Assembly: GCA_003344405.1 (NCBI GenBank)
Contig: NOWV01000105.1
Coordinates: 124,001 to 188,000 of the forward strand
Origin: Trichoplax sp. H2
Taxonomy: Eukaryota; Placozoa; Uniplacotomia; Trichoplacea
Length of the DNA: 64,000 bases
Direction of reading: 5' to 3'
Each line of letters starts with the position of its first letter. Within the stretch, counting starts at the first letter, position 1. Made by a program: the position numbers and the translations under genes. Shown in pieces: positions 1 to 12,546 of this stretch. Below the pieces are notes generated by a model, which worked only from the letters and a program-made list of their open reading frames with translations, was not told the DNA's origin and ran no database searches.

Positions 1-27
1 CTGCTGATATCGGTTTTAATCTAATAG

Positions 28-1692
28 GGAATATCTCACTGAAATGGTGGATCAAATTATTTTCAACGTTTACGTGCAGCTTTAAACGTTAATTCTGCAG
101 TTTCTATTTGGCAACATTCGCTGTAGGTAAATGAATGATTGATAGGTTATCAGACGATTCTTAAAAATTGAGACTCCAATTTGATTGCTGAGAAGTGGAA
201 TACTACTAGTGCCTCTTAATTTAACTAAATCAAGAAAACCGAATCAACCTTTTGCTTATATGATGCTTATACTCGTATTCTCTTCCAACCGCAGCTTATC
301 AATCGGGGCTTAATCAATATCGATGGCTAAGCAGCCTCTTGTCTTGTACACACCTACTACGTCTGTCCGAAAGCCAAAGATATTCCAATATTAAACTGCA
401 TGCTATACAGAACAACATCCAGCGTAGTAGAATTATATTTCTGCAGTAAGGAGAATATAACGTTCAAATTATTTTACGGTTAAAAAATCCCCAAATTGCC
501 ATGGAGACTGAAGTCTACAGACGGAAAATACGGACGGCACCCTTCTAGTCTGAGACTACTGCCTACAAACTAGCTTACCAAAATGAAGTTCTTGGTGATG
601 GACTACTAAAAAAGGTCTTTTAGTAGTTTATGGCTTGATTTAGCAGTGAATAAGACCTATATCTATTAAACAGTGATATGGAAAAGTGTAATTTATCGCC
701 ATGTTGATACAGATGATGGAATCCTATGGGTAGCATTAGCTACTTATACAGTATGTCTCTGCAGCGTAGCTTATTATTGTATATCGATGACCTTCAACAG
801 TAAAGGGTAGGGATACTAGTAAATGGCACTAATAAACTCATAGGTGGTATATTTGGTCATGAAAGTCTGACGTCTTGTAGCTGGTTTACTTGATACGAGT
901 ATATTATGATGCTATTAGTCATCGCACAATGAATTATATTTCAACTTTGCTACAATTAAATTTTCAACTTTTACAAAACTATATAGAAAGTATATGAAGG
1001 ATCTGGCGAATAAATACGTTTAGCGAAGATACAATATTGCTAACAGAGTTTATAAGAGGCATTTAATACATTCTACAAACCAAATTGCAATATTAAATGA
1101 GTATGTTTCGACAAGATTTACTAATGATGTTTCGTTGCAACACAGCTCAATTTGTTTATTTTATATCCAAGACGTTATCATACAATTTTCGCAATAGTTT
1201 CGAATATTTTAGAATAAGATTTTTTTTCCATCATGTTGTTACTAATGTAACTGGTATTGTGCTTTCGGAATATAGGGTACACTATATGTACAAAGCAGTG
1301 ATATTCTTCACCGTACTCAATTTGATTATTGGTAGAGAACGTGGTACAAGGTTAATTTTTCGGCTAATTGATAATATTGGAGTGAATCATATTAAAAAGA
1401 TGTCTTGCATGGCTTGACAGGATACAAGTAATAGTTATCCTACGCATACATACTTTCATACAAGTACATCGTACGTTACGAATTTATAATGGTAAGAAGT
1501 TGATTGTCAGTCTAGTCTAGGCTACAATCATGCATGCTTGATTATAAAGTGGGTCTTTGCTAATAGTTAGTAAATCGGTTAACAGTATCATAAAGAGTAG
1601 CTCTACATCTTCTAGTAGTTTGTGGCCAGGTATTTCAAGAGCATTTAGGATGTGATTTAACTACTGAAGCACTATCTCAAATTGAGACTTAA
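28..1692 (+). CDS. Unrecognised multi-exon gene, 3' part only
   Basis: I do not recognise the product. Four exon candidates have good splice signals and coding-like composition: 295-445 (polypyrimidine tract and CAG before it, GTAAGG after), 674-750 (donor GTATGT), 881-989 (acceptor TTGTAG, donor GTATAT) and a terminal exon 1616-1692 ending in TAA at 1690. The last three are phase-consistent (0, then 1). The 295-445 exon ends in phase 2 and does not join directly to 674, so one small exon is probably missing. Earlier pieces at 28-73 and 101-126 read in phase but would need a 27-nt intron, so they are doubtful. The translated C-terminus is hydrophobic and aromatic (for example DDGILWVALATYT) and ends SQIET. 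The gene is cut by the window start. The stop lies only 96 bases from the DNAJC25 stop on the other strand, a tight convergent pair. Confidence 0.4.
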
Positions 1693-1788
1693 TTCATGTG
1701 GAAATTGTCTTCCAACTTTGTTGAAAGCTATAAAGGTACTATTTAAAAATGCTGACGATGATGTACCCGTAATGGAGCATAGTTTCAA

Positions 1789-4700
1789 TTAATCTATCTG
1801 CATAGCCGATGGCTTGTGATTTTTCATGTATCGCCTATAAAGAGGGTATTAAGCGGTAAGTAAATTAGAATAGAATTAGAAAACGCAGTATGCAGTAATT
1901 GTCATATTTGAGTAGCCAAGGATACTCACCTGTACATTTTGTATTTGTTACTGCTTGCGTTCTTGACCCTCATGTCTTCTTCCATTTCAGCCGTGAATGT
2001 CTGGATAGAGTAATAAAACTGCATCCTGAAGCTGCTTAAATATCAATATTGTAGTCCTAAATATTCAAACCTTAAAATTTTCATCAATCCATAATTCTCT
2101 ACTCTCAAAATTTGACTGCTTTTCTGCCGGTAAAGACTTAATCCATAGGATAACTTGGTTAATGATCAACTTTATTACTGATAGAATTAGTAAGAATACG
2201 CTGTCTACTTACTTCCCATTTCGTTGCAGAAAGACCTAACTTTTTTCTAGTGAGGTAAATTCGTTCTTCTGGTCCGTAGGGTTCTTTATTGACGTTAAAT
2301 TTCCAAAGCCAACGCAAGTACCAGAAGATGTATTGAACTATGTAGAGAGGACTATGAAAGCAATCAATTTAGCACCAAAACAGATCAAATTGAATTTGTT
2401 ACATGTATTAGGGTCATAATGGAAAGTAACATATGTATTTACCTAAAACAAAGCTGAAAAAATAAAACATCGAATACTGAAGGTTTTTTGTAGCCACCTC
2501 TATAGATAACGATTACCAATAAAAATTTAGTTTTTACATCATCTCTATCAATACAAACAGTCTCTAGATATGCTCTCAAACAATACTATACGCCTGGCGA
2601 CCTTATGTCTAAAGATTCTTCAAGGACTTGTCGTAAAATTTGCTCTTCTTCTGCTCTGATCTCTTCCTGACATGTGATTATTATCATTTAGAACTTTTAT
2701 TATATAACTACGTTAGAGCAAAGTATTTATTAATAACACTTAATAAATCTATTTCTACGATCGCATACACTTTTTGTACACTACAGACGGCAAGTATACA
2801 TGCAGAGATTAGGCAAAAATTACCTTCGACCTTTTGCCCTTTTTCTTTGAAGTATTCCATAGGCCCTTACTTTTAGCTACTTCTATAGCCTAATACATCA
2901 GGGAAATATTTTTTTGCTGTTAAGACGTCGATGACAGAGAACTAAAGCTCTCTAGACAATATTACGCGATCAATGTTCTTTACCTGATTTCTATATCTTT
3001 GATCTCTTAGCGCGTACTTGATGGCGTCATTATATCTATTTAGTCCTGCAAGATACTAAAGTATGCATGTATCATTAGTATTGATTTGTCAGTAAACCCA
3101 AAAATTGTCCTTTATTGAAGAAGTGCCCATAGTTAGTTACCTGTATCAGTGAAACTACCGTAACTGTGACCATAACCACAACTCTGATATCAACCTTGGG
3201 AGATACACGCTTCTTGTAGTATCGGTAGTAGTGACGATATACCAGGTCTTACAGTAAAATGATATGTATTATTACTAGGCAAATTTAATATTGATGTAAT
3301 AAAATATCATTCTTGCACGTATTTTTGGCAGCTTACTTATAGGTCATGACAATGGCTCTACTATGGTTATCAACTATCTTTAATTATCTATCATTGCACA
3401 AACCTGGATTGTCAAGCATGTAATCATAGTTATTCCTTTCTTCGTCATCTTTTAATATCTGCAGAATAATTTGCAATGAAATATCAGTCTCTCGCTATTT
3501 GAATTTTATTACCGAAGAAAGGATAGCCTAGGTTCGTGTAAACAATAAGTTATACCTCATAAGCTTTAGCGATGAGTCGAAACTTTTGTTCAGCGTCTTT
3601 ACCCTTGAAATGGAAAATGGAAAATGAGCAGATAACCATGGTCCATGGATAGATTGTACAAAGAGTAGTCCATAGTAATCTAATTTATCTAACATTATAT
3701 AAGTACTACTGGTAGTACTATTATGATTCTAATATTTTATTTGACATTATGCCTAGCCAGATTCAGTTTCTATCCATTTTAGTGGCATTTAGCATACTTT
3801 ATTGACAGTTATACACTATCAGTACGAGTACCCATACGTTGGTATTGATTGCAGCAAAGCTTAATTTCATACCAGCACAGCGTTAATTAGTACTGCACCT
3901 TATAAATATCAGGATGGTATTTCCGTGCCATACGTCGATACGCTCTTGCAATAGTTGCCTATCATAGAGGAACGCATTGCTATCAGATTGTGAACTGTAA
4001 CGATCAAGCCTTAAACCAAGCAAACGGCCTACCTTGACATCACCCCGTTTGACTCCAAGAACTATATATTAACAAATTAATTCAATCGATTAGGATATTC
4101 AATGTTTTAGTAAATGTATAACTAGGATAGTATCCACGATCTGCTTGATGTTAACCGTTCGTGGCTGGTTTTGACATGTCGAGCAATGCAAGTAGGGACT
4201 TGGTTTGCTTGCTTAAATTAATTAATCCATGCGTGGAAATGGTGTCTATTTATGGCAGAGATACGCGTGGTAGAGTATTCTACAAATACGGCGATATAAC
4301 CTGTTCTAAACCTTCCCACAAGCATTTTAACATGTATAGTATAGTACCAAGCAATGCATGTAGGAAGTTACTTCGTATTAATTGCATGCAGTATGTATGG
4401 AAATAGCGCATTCTTTGTTTCGATGGTATTCTTGAATATGATTTATATATGACTTATGCTATTCTTTACCATACTTTTGTATAACTAACATCAAATATCT
4501 GGCAATTATGGTTCAAGTGCTGTACACAGTAAGAACGGAGTTACAGCTCTCAATCGCAATCCAATATTCTATCATCCTTTCCATCCAATCTTGCAATACT
4601 TTTATCGAACTACAGTGTCTATCTATCATACTACTATCAATAGAAGGAAAGATAACTAACATCCAATATCTGGCAATTACGGTTCAAGCGCTGTACACAG

Positions 4701-5425
4701 TATGACTAGAGTTGCAGCTCTCAACCGCAATCCAATATTCTATCATCCTTTCCATCCGATCTGGGAATACTTTCATCGAACTACAGTATCTATCGATCAT
4801 GCTACTATCAATAGGAAGAAAGATAACTAACATCCAATATCTGGCCATTATGGTTTAAGTGTTGTACACAGTATGAACGGAGTTACAGCTCTCAACCGCA
4901 ATCCAATATTCATTCTATTATCCTTTCCATCCGATCATGCAATATTTTCATCGAACTACAGTTTCTATGTATCTATCGATCATGCTACTATCAATAGGAG
5001 GAAAGATAACTAACGTCCAATATCTGGCAATTGTGGTTCAAGTGCTGTACACAGTATGACAAAGACTGGAGTTCTAGGTCTCAACTGCAATCCCATACTC
5101 CATCATCCTTTCCATTCGATCTTGCAATACCTTTATTGAAGTACAGTATCTATCGATCATGCTATTATCACTAGGAGGAAAGATTGCAGATCAAGTAGTT
5201 TCAGCAGACAGATACATAGAAGTATGATCGCAAGATACCGTTTGGATTAGGCTGGATATTCAAGAAGAAGAATTTCTCAAGTATCAACTTACCGTCGTAG
5301 CAATTTTGCGAGCCGCAATATAAATCTTCTACTAAAGCGTCAACGGCCATGGGTAAGAAGGCAAGTGTTCCAACCACGATTATGCCTATCAGCCACTGTT
5401 TTGTCCATCCATTAGACGCCATCAT
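1789..5425 (-). CDS. DNAJC25: DnaJ homolog subfamily C member 25 (membrane J-domain protein)
   Basis: J-domain co-chaperone of the endomembrane system, expected to stimulate an Hsp70. Fourteen exons join in phase into about 337 aa (human about 360): 5293-5425, 4033-4061, 3899-3958, 3556-3603, 3404-3458, 3141-3247, 2984-3055, 2824-2889, 2602-2666, 2443-2499, 2213-2351, 2071-2136, 1930-2000, 1789-1834. An N-terminal hydrophobic signal/anchor (WLIGIIVVGTLAFLP) is followed by LVEDLYCGSQNCYD, then the J domain with the HPD triad in KYHPDIY (exon 3). A central hydrophobic segment (VVVMVTVTVVSLIQ, exon 6) and a third (VLFFQLCF, YIVQYIFWYLRW) match the family topology. The family signature around YGPEERIYL and RELWIDENF is clear, and the C-terminus keeps the RRY/RRW-MKN motif. 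Two Met codons start the protein (5425, 5422). Intron 1 holds a minisatellite. The gene is divergent from MED16 and convergent with the gene at 28-1692. Confidence 0.93.
4481..5187. repeat. Minisatellite of about 170-183 bp units, four copies, in DNAJC25 intron 1
   Basis: Each unit begins with ATAACTAACATCCAATATCT, passes through a CTGTACACAGTA segment and a CATCCTTTCCATCC segment, and ends near CTATCAATAGGAGGAAAG. Units begin near 4481, 4651, 4821 and 5004, and the array ends near 5187. Copies differ by substitutions and small insertions. The short open frames in this stretch come from the repeat and are not genes. Confidence 0.9.
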
Positions 5426-6043
5426 CTTTATTCACGTACAGTATATTAATGGACTACAAATATGTAGGAAAGATATTCAGTTAGAAGACAGCAATTTTCC
5501 GATCGGCAGACCTCAGCAGCTTTGGCAGGTCTTGCACCTTGGTGCAGTGGGTCACTTCACTCACTTGCAACCAATCCAATTTGACTTCAATTGAAAGTTG
5601 ACATCCAGAACCCAGTGGTCCAGTAAGTGAAGTAACAGTCCATAGTCCATGCACTTGATGACGGTGTCATATCACCCATGACCACGTACTCGTCAGGGTG
5701 ACATCATTTCTGCTCGCGGTTGATACCGTATGGTATTCCACTGCTTATAAGTGTCGGATGGACTAGAAGAGACTGGCACGTCAGAGTGACATCATTTCTG
5801 CTAGCACTTCATGATCTATCGTATTGCATGGAAGAATACTGTTTGTTATGGTGGATGGTCATAGGACATAACTAGAGTTTTAGACAATGACGCCTTATTA
5901 CTGTACTGGACGTCTCAGATCTCGACAGTATTCTTCTACGGTACGTTGCAAAAATCATGTCACTACTTACAGTATAGTACGATATTAGTACCACACATAA
6001 GATCAATTTTTGTTACTAGTACTGTCAAAAAACGAAGACTCTT

Positions 6044-6141
6044 TCGTACTGTACACTACAGTGTACTGTACTGTACACTGTACTGTACAGTACAGAAATT
6101 CAAACTGGTTCATACCACAGTACTGTACAGTGTACAGTACA
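6044..6141. repeat. Palindromic GTACTGTACAGTAC-type low-complexity repeat
   Basis: Runs built from GTACTGTACA / TGTACAGTAC occupy 6044-6096 and 6116-6141. They are self-complementary and could form extensive cruciforms. Single copies of the same core recur elsewhere in the window (near 7675, 16865, 23910, 55525), so this is a dispersed motif here. Confidence 0.75.
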
Positions 6142-6480
6142 TAGTAGAAGAATACTGTACAATGTACATTTTACCTGGACTGGACATTCCTTGGACGGAC
6201 AGATACTTGGCCAACTTTGGCCGACAAATGGTGTCCAACACTTCATTATGACAGCACTTGAACTAAAGTATGCAGATGGCCGATTCGTAATTGACTGATT
6301 TTTTCTAAATGAAGTGATATGACATTGTTATTCTATCGCCTGTTACTAAGTTCTGCTTGGAAGCAGTAGCTTTAGATCATCAATATGACACAAATGAATA
6401 CGAATGATCTTGAAAACAGACACGGTAGATCCATACTGAATAATGAATTCTTTTTCCATGGTTTCGGCCGCATTGACTAT

Positions 6481-6802
6481 CAAGAGTCCATCCATCCGAG
6501 TCCAACTCCACACTATTGCCAGTGGGATACCGTAGTTCCAGTAGTCCATCCGTCCATGGTAGCGGACATAACCTTTCTGTCGGTGTGGAACACCGACTAC
6601 TGGACGTACAGTACTGTACTGTATAGTAAGTCAAATACAGTACAAGAGTCCATCCATCCGAGTCTAACTCGATACTATTGCCAGTGGCCTACCCTATTTC
6701 CAGCCGTCCATCCGTCCATTTCACCGGACATAAGCTTTCTGTCGGTGTGGAACACCGACTGCCGGACGTACAGTACAGTATAGTAAGTCAGATACAGTAC
6801 AC
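6481..6802. repeat. Tandem pair of about 162-bp units with internal hairpin
   Basis: Unit 1 is 6481-6642 and unit 2 is 6643-6802. Both start CAAGAGTCCATCCATCCGAG and end near TAGTAAGTCA(A/G)ATACAGTA. Each carries the perfect inverted repeat GTCGGTGT-GGA-ACACCGAC (6579-6597 and 6741-6759). Confidence 0.85.
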
Positions 6803-6916
6803 TACAGTACTTCTGTAAGGTACGGGACACTAGACGTATTACAAGACCAGCTCTCGCTGAGGAGGACACACAAAGAATTCCAGTGCAAGCGGCAAAAGCG
6901 TTTCTCCGATATAGCA

Positions 6917-9900
6917 ATGGAAGTCAACGTATCGTGTTATTGTATATGGCCAGAGGAAAAGGAAAATGGACTTACTAATGGTATCCATACCAGAAGTAAC
7001 TGCCTAGCTCGTCATACAGTGTGTAGTGGCTGGTCCAATCGTAATTTATTAGCCTTTTCAGCTTCCAGCAAGTCCAAGTTGGAAGATTCAATCAATTCCG
7101 AGTGAGTCAATCGCCTTCATTCCTTCCTTTTCAGCCAAGTTATTCATAGGCTTTCTATGAAAGTAGAAGGAATGGAGACCATCGAATCTTTTCATATTTG
7201 CTGATGTGCTATTTTAATGCTGCTAGCTAAGTGGTGTTGTATTGAAAGTACATTAGATTAAAATCAGCATTGCAAGTATACAATAACAACGGTGCTATGG
7301 AAGACAGTACAGTCATTGCAAATCATCTTCTTGGCATGCTGTCTCCATGGTTATCTAGTGCCTTGCAATGTGGAATCATGATGTGCATGATAGCACAGCA
7401 TGACTAGCGATAAAATCAGTGTATTTTTACGGTGATATCGATCTCTTTAGTCTGTTATGGTATACTTCATGTTGGTTGGGATAGAGCTAAAGCTATAGCT
7501 TTATACGCCTAATTGAGGTATATTGTAAAACCGACTCTAGAAGGTAAAACAACAACGTCATGCTGCCTATAATGCACCTGATGAACACGTAACAGGATAA
7601 TATCTACTTTTTCCAGTCTGACTACAGTTTAACTAAACGCCTGTCGTCATTTGGAAATTTGTTCCTGATATACTGTACTGTATATACAGTAGTGCAAAAA
7701 TCGGTCTATTCTTCCACTTATTGGCTGGATTATGGTCGTAGATAAACTTACCGTAGGATTAGAACTTAAATTTTGATCTGTTATTCTACCAGATATTTTA
7801 GTTGGTCATAGGAATGCTAAGGTTTAGGTACAACTACATCATCCGGTGCAATCGATAATATCATACAGGATGGAATTAGTCATTATCAAAGCCATTCGTA
7901 TTGGAAACTTTGCAATTGCATATTAACATTGAAGATGCTATAGTCGTCTCAATTCGACAATTTTATCAACTCCCTGATTTTAGTCTTCCCGCATCCTTTT
8001 CAATTCATTTGGTTAACCTGGAGGAACCTTGGCGAAATCATAGGTATAGATGCGGTACTTAGTGATGACTAGTTGCTGGTTGATATTATTTACTTATTAA
8101 ACTAGAGGCAGTATCACATCGAATATACTCTACTATATGCGTTAAACTTGAATTAAATTGAATGCCATAAGTTAAATTTGTAGTCATTGACCTTTTTCAA
8201 TCATTTCTTCATTTCCCAATATACTACATGGGTCATTGCTTTCACTTGGCTTGATCTATGCGAATGAATAGCAACGTCTATTTTTTTCTATCTTTGATAG
8301 CTTTGTTTCTGAACATGTATCGGAGATAATTCAACTTGCCTGGGATTCTCATGGTACTCGATTATTATCTGCTGATAGCAATGGAATAATTAAAACTTGG
8401 CAAATGCAAGTAAGGAAACGGATGAATAGTTTTTACAAGTATTAGTATTATTGGAAACCTTGTGATCCTGTGATAAAATTGCTTGTAGAAGTGAACTATT
8501 AATTATGAAGAAACGTCGTCCTTTACTGACAGATATTGATTAATATCATATATGTTATACCAAATGGCTTAGGATAACTTTATAAATCAGTGGAAATGTA
8601 CATCCTCTAATGATCTTGGAGAAGGTGAACATGTACGAGCTGTTCGCTGGTTAGATACCTCAGCTAAGGTAATACTAATAATTTTATCAGCAATATCATT
8701 AAACACATCCAGGTAGCGGCTACAGTCTATGATTTTTGCCTTATGCCGGTGTTATACAGTACGCCCCCACCCGTATGATGTTAAATCTAATCGCTTATTA
8801 TCGTTCATTGATGATGTAGGAGCATTACATTGATAGCAAGTGTAAAGATAAAGAATCCTTTTTTGAGAAATTTCCGTATGCAGTTAAGAAGACTCCATTC
8901 GTCCGATATGGAGGTCGTCCAACGCAAGCCTGGATTGCAATTACTGCAACTGGAATGGTAAAAAATGTTTTTTTTCTTAAATATAATTTTCTTGAATCCT
9001 TCTTTTTCTATTCAATTGTTTTACAGTAGTAATCGATACTGTCGTTGCTATAAGTTTTGCATGGCTGGCCGTATTTGCATCGATTCATCCTAAAAACGAT
9101 TTAATTGTGACCTAACAAATTTACTAGATTTACGTCACAGTGCTTGATCCAGTTACTAGAGGTAAACTCCGACTAGATTTACCTAGTGGCTATCGTCTTT
9201 GTATTAGCAGTGCTGATGTAACGTATAATTATCAGGGTAAGTTTAATTCTAGAATGTTATATTGTAGAGACACTATTTACTACTAAAACGGTGATACTAT
9301 AAACGCAACGATTTATTTGTCCAATTTACTAAATGTTGCTATCGTGAATTTATCATACTACAGATTCTACATTCCTTGCTGCAACCAGCAGTGGTCGTAA
9401 GGGCGATCCAGTGCAAATATTTTGTATAAAAGCTCAGTTAGACTCAGACAATCCGGATAATATCCTTTTATTTCGATGCTATTACTTTTAATTAATCCAT
9501 TTTAAATACGAAGCCGTATCATATATTGCAGAACTATGTTGGTGATAATGCGTTACTTAAATATATATTTCCTTAATCACTACTTACGGCCTATTCAGTT
9601 GAGTGCAGAATTAAAAGCTTGTATCAATACTGATTCTGATGAAGAAAGAAATGCAATCCCAAAAGGTTGACGGTTTATAAGAAATTTTTTCATTGCTATT
9701 ACTTTCTTACGTATGCAGTGATTATATAACGAACTATTTAATGGTTGCATTTATAATTTTTAAATTTGGTACTACAGATTCTTTCGTAGACCAAGTCAGA
9801 TTTCTACCGCAAGATGCAAAATCAGCGCCTGCTCTACTGGTTTTATCATCAGGCTATTCGCAAAGTACCATACAGTTATTTACCTTAACTACGGAACCAG

Positions 9901-12546
9901 TATTAATCCACAGCGCATTTAATAACCCTAACCTTGCTGAACGTGATATTCCAGTCGAGGAGGTAAAAATACTTTCATTTGTTATGTACTAAATTTAAAT
10001 TTCCAAGAGTGGTAGGTGATACGGTAAAACATTTTTATCTCAACAAGATCTGGTCCTGTGCTGCTATATATCCTTGCGGTGAAAAAGTTAGCTGCTTTTC
10101 ATTTTCTACATTTCCAATTGCTCCCTCATCCGGTGACGCAGATTATAGTAAGAACGCTAACTCGCATATAATGTTGGCTTGTCAGAAAGGAAACTTGATT
10201 TTACTGAATCGGTGCGTTAGAAAATTTCTAGTATTTATTTCGTCTTTTCATATGCTCTGATTGTATGTGTCATTGTTTCCTGTATAAATTCAATAGAAGC
10301 TCTTTAAGTATTGCAGCGTTTTGTAATACCCCATTTGGAGCTGTTGATGATCCTTTGGATTGGGCATTCGGTAGTTTATTAGAATTCCTTAATTATAATC
10401 ATTTTCACAAAGAGCTTTTTGTTACTAAACGAGAAGGCTATTTTAATGTATCGTTTGTATCATGTGTTCTATTGTAGGATCTGACCGAACTGTAAAAAGT
10501 ATCAGTTTCTCTCCCTGTGGTTTGTGTACTGCTGTAATAAATGGTAGAGGAGACGTTGCAATTTGCAGAATTCGCATGTCGTCTTCGTTTGACAATTCAG
10601 GTAAGATACGTTAGCGTAACTGCATTTACTTAATCCTTAAAGGTATTAATAACTTTAAAATTTGTATACTTATAGGTAGTGAATGCTTTAGCTGCTATGT
10701 CACATTGTTAGAATACTGTCTTACTACTGGTATAGAGTATTGGGATATCTTACATTCTATTTCTGCAACCTTTGGTCCTAGCATTGGTAAGTATTATCCT
10801 AGCATTTGTTAAGGATTCGTGTTATCTCTTCATTAATATTGGTTCCCTTCGTAGATGTAGTATCCAAAATGATAGCTTATATCAAGAATGATCTTTCTAA
10901 GCAAGCTCAGCCACTTCGAGAATCACTTCAGTTGCGTTTTGCAGTAATGTGTGCAGCACTATACCGGTAAGTTTAGAACCGACGCCTGGTACTGATTATT
11001 TGTAGTTAATTAAGCCTGTACATATTTTTGATTACTATCTGCATACATCTAGCTATGGATCGGATGAACATGGCCGTTTCGTCGATCAACGATGTCGTAT
11101 AATTTTATACTGTATATGCAAATTTTTACACTTCGAAATACTGCATAAGTACCAGTCTAAGAATACTGAAAGTAACCCTATCTTAAAACTAGAAGGTGTG
11201 TTCAGAAAATTTTACAAGAAATGATGATATATTTATACTTGAATATGACTTACTAATACATTGAAATAACATTACTATGTTTAGACGCTTGCAACAGTGA
11301 CACTGATGGAAATTTAGCAGCTACAGTGTCACGATTAGAAGCTACCGAATATGTACTTAATCCTGGTATGGCTTACATATTGCACAGTTGCTGGAATAGA
11401 TAAGATTAATAAAATTTCTCTTCGCTTCCACAGGCGTTATCCATCACGTCCGTGCAATGATTGATTGGATTGGAAACTACGCTTTATTATTAGCTGCTAC
11501 CGTATCCGCACGGGAAATTATACAGGAGGTTAGCAAAAATGCTCTCAACATATATCATAATTTTCTACGCCATTGCTCAGGATAAAATCGTTCGATGTCA
11601 CCGTAGGCTTATGGAGTAACAGACATGGAAGTCGTGCGCAACTTGCGCATGTTGCTATTACTAGTAAGTACCTGGGGACAGGGGAATGCGGCCTTTTATC
11701 CACGATTTTATCCTCAATCAGGTATAGAATAATTTTTAAATAAATGTTATATCTATTAGTCATTTATTCTTGAAGTGATAACTCTTAATAACTATTTGTA
11801 TAATAGATCCGGTGCCAAGTTTATCTACAATTTATCGAATATTAACCAAAGTCTGGATGTGTTACAAGAATGATAACAAGTTAGATAGTATCATCCAATA
11901 TTTATCAGGTAAATACTATCGTGTAAGTAATTTCATTTTTCTTATATAAATTGAGCATGTAACTAACTTTATATAACTATAATATCAACGTTATTGACAA
12001 CGTAGATAAGGATCAACTGCCATCATTGCAGTCACTTATGGACACTAGAGGAGCTTTCTTATGTATTTGTAAGTGATTAATGACATCGATTATATGGTCA
12101 TACTTCGCGTAAGTTAGTTGACCTACTGTAAATAATTTTGCAGCTGATAGGTTACTTTTGGGTCCAAATATCGCTTTCTTCCGTTTTGGAGAAAATCCAT
12201 CCACTGAACCTAACATGCGCTATGATGTTATCAGATTGATGGCAATCAATCCATTTTATAACGAGAACTTAAGGCAGTGTGTCAGGTATGCAAAAATAAT
12301 CTATATCCTTCTGACGTTATTGCAATATCCATCTCCTTACCTTATTTATGTTTTTCTTTATTAAATTTGAATTAAAGATACGGTAAATAACGTAATTCAA
12401 TTTATATGGATATGAATGTTGGATTATTATTTAGGTGCGGTGGCTTAAGCATGATAACTATGAATTCTTCCATTGACGATAACTACAATTGGAATAGTAG
12501 ATGGATTGCGAAGTGTATTTGTGGTGGATCATGGTTTAAGTTATAG
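6917..12546 (+). CDS. MED16: Mediator complex subunit 16
   Basis: Tail-module subunit of Mediator, acting in the nucleus between transcription activators and RNA polymerase II. Twenty-two exons join in phase into about 830 aa (human 877): 6917-7101, 7984-8043, 8301-8409, 8573-8668, 8820-8957, 9128-9236, 9364-9459, 9588-9665, 9778-9962, 10048-10211, 10297-10370, 10478-10600, 10676-10786, 10855-10966, 11053-11195, 11285-11365, 11434-11528, 11607-11721, 11807-11908, 12006-12068, 12144-12285, 12435-12546. The N-terminal WD40-like half shows NRNLLAFS, SHGTRLLSADSNGIIKTW and GGRPTQAWIAIT, all aligning to human MED16. The C-terminal half shows LLEYCLTTGIEYWDIL, RILTKVWMC and a Cys-rich end (RCGG, KCICGGSWF) typical of the family. 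The intron after exon 7 is AT-AC (see separate entry). A tiny extra exon near 8712 after exon 4 cannot be excluded. Confidence 0.94.
9460..9587 (+). other. U12-type AT-AC intron in MED16
   Basis: The 128-nt intron starts ATATCCTTTT, matching the minor-spliceosome 5' splice-site consensus. It ends CACTACTTAC, and TTCCTTAAT at 9569-9577 is a near-perfect U12 branch site with the branch A 11 nt before the AC end. The flanking exons join only in this way: exon 7 ends in phase 1 (GAT A) and exon 8 starts GG CCT. No GT donor is available at the end of exon 7. All other MED16 introns I modelled are GT-AG. Confidence 0.9.

Larger units (their letters stand above)
5426..6916. other. Divergent intergenic region between DNAJC25 and MED16, repeat-rich
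   Basis: No gene is supported here. The stretch separates two genes transcribed away from each other, so it should contain both promoters. It holds GTACTGTAC-type palindromic runs (about 6044-6096 and 6116-6141), a tandem pair of about 162-bp units (6481-6802), and scattered CCATCCATCC/GTCCATCC motifs. The overlapping open frames on both strands are by-products of these low-complexity repeats. Confidence 0.7.

Noticed and set aside
1097-1417. 106-codon plus-strand frame
   Set aside because: Low-complexity F/I/R-rich composition, no motif, and it lies in an intron of the gene model ending at 1692.
4161-4705. Short plus-strand frames in DNAJC25 intron 1
   Set aside because: They lie opposite a well-supported gene and partly inside a minisatellite; no coding evidence.
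6346-6917. Overlapping frames on both strands between DNAJC25 and MED16
   Set aside because: They follow the 162-bp repeat units and palindromes; no family resemblance.
11545-11763. Minus-strand frame over MED16 exon 18
   Set aside because: Shadow of the plus-strand coding exon, which aligns with human MED16.
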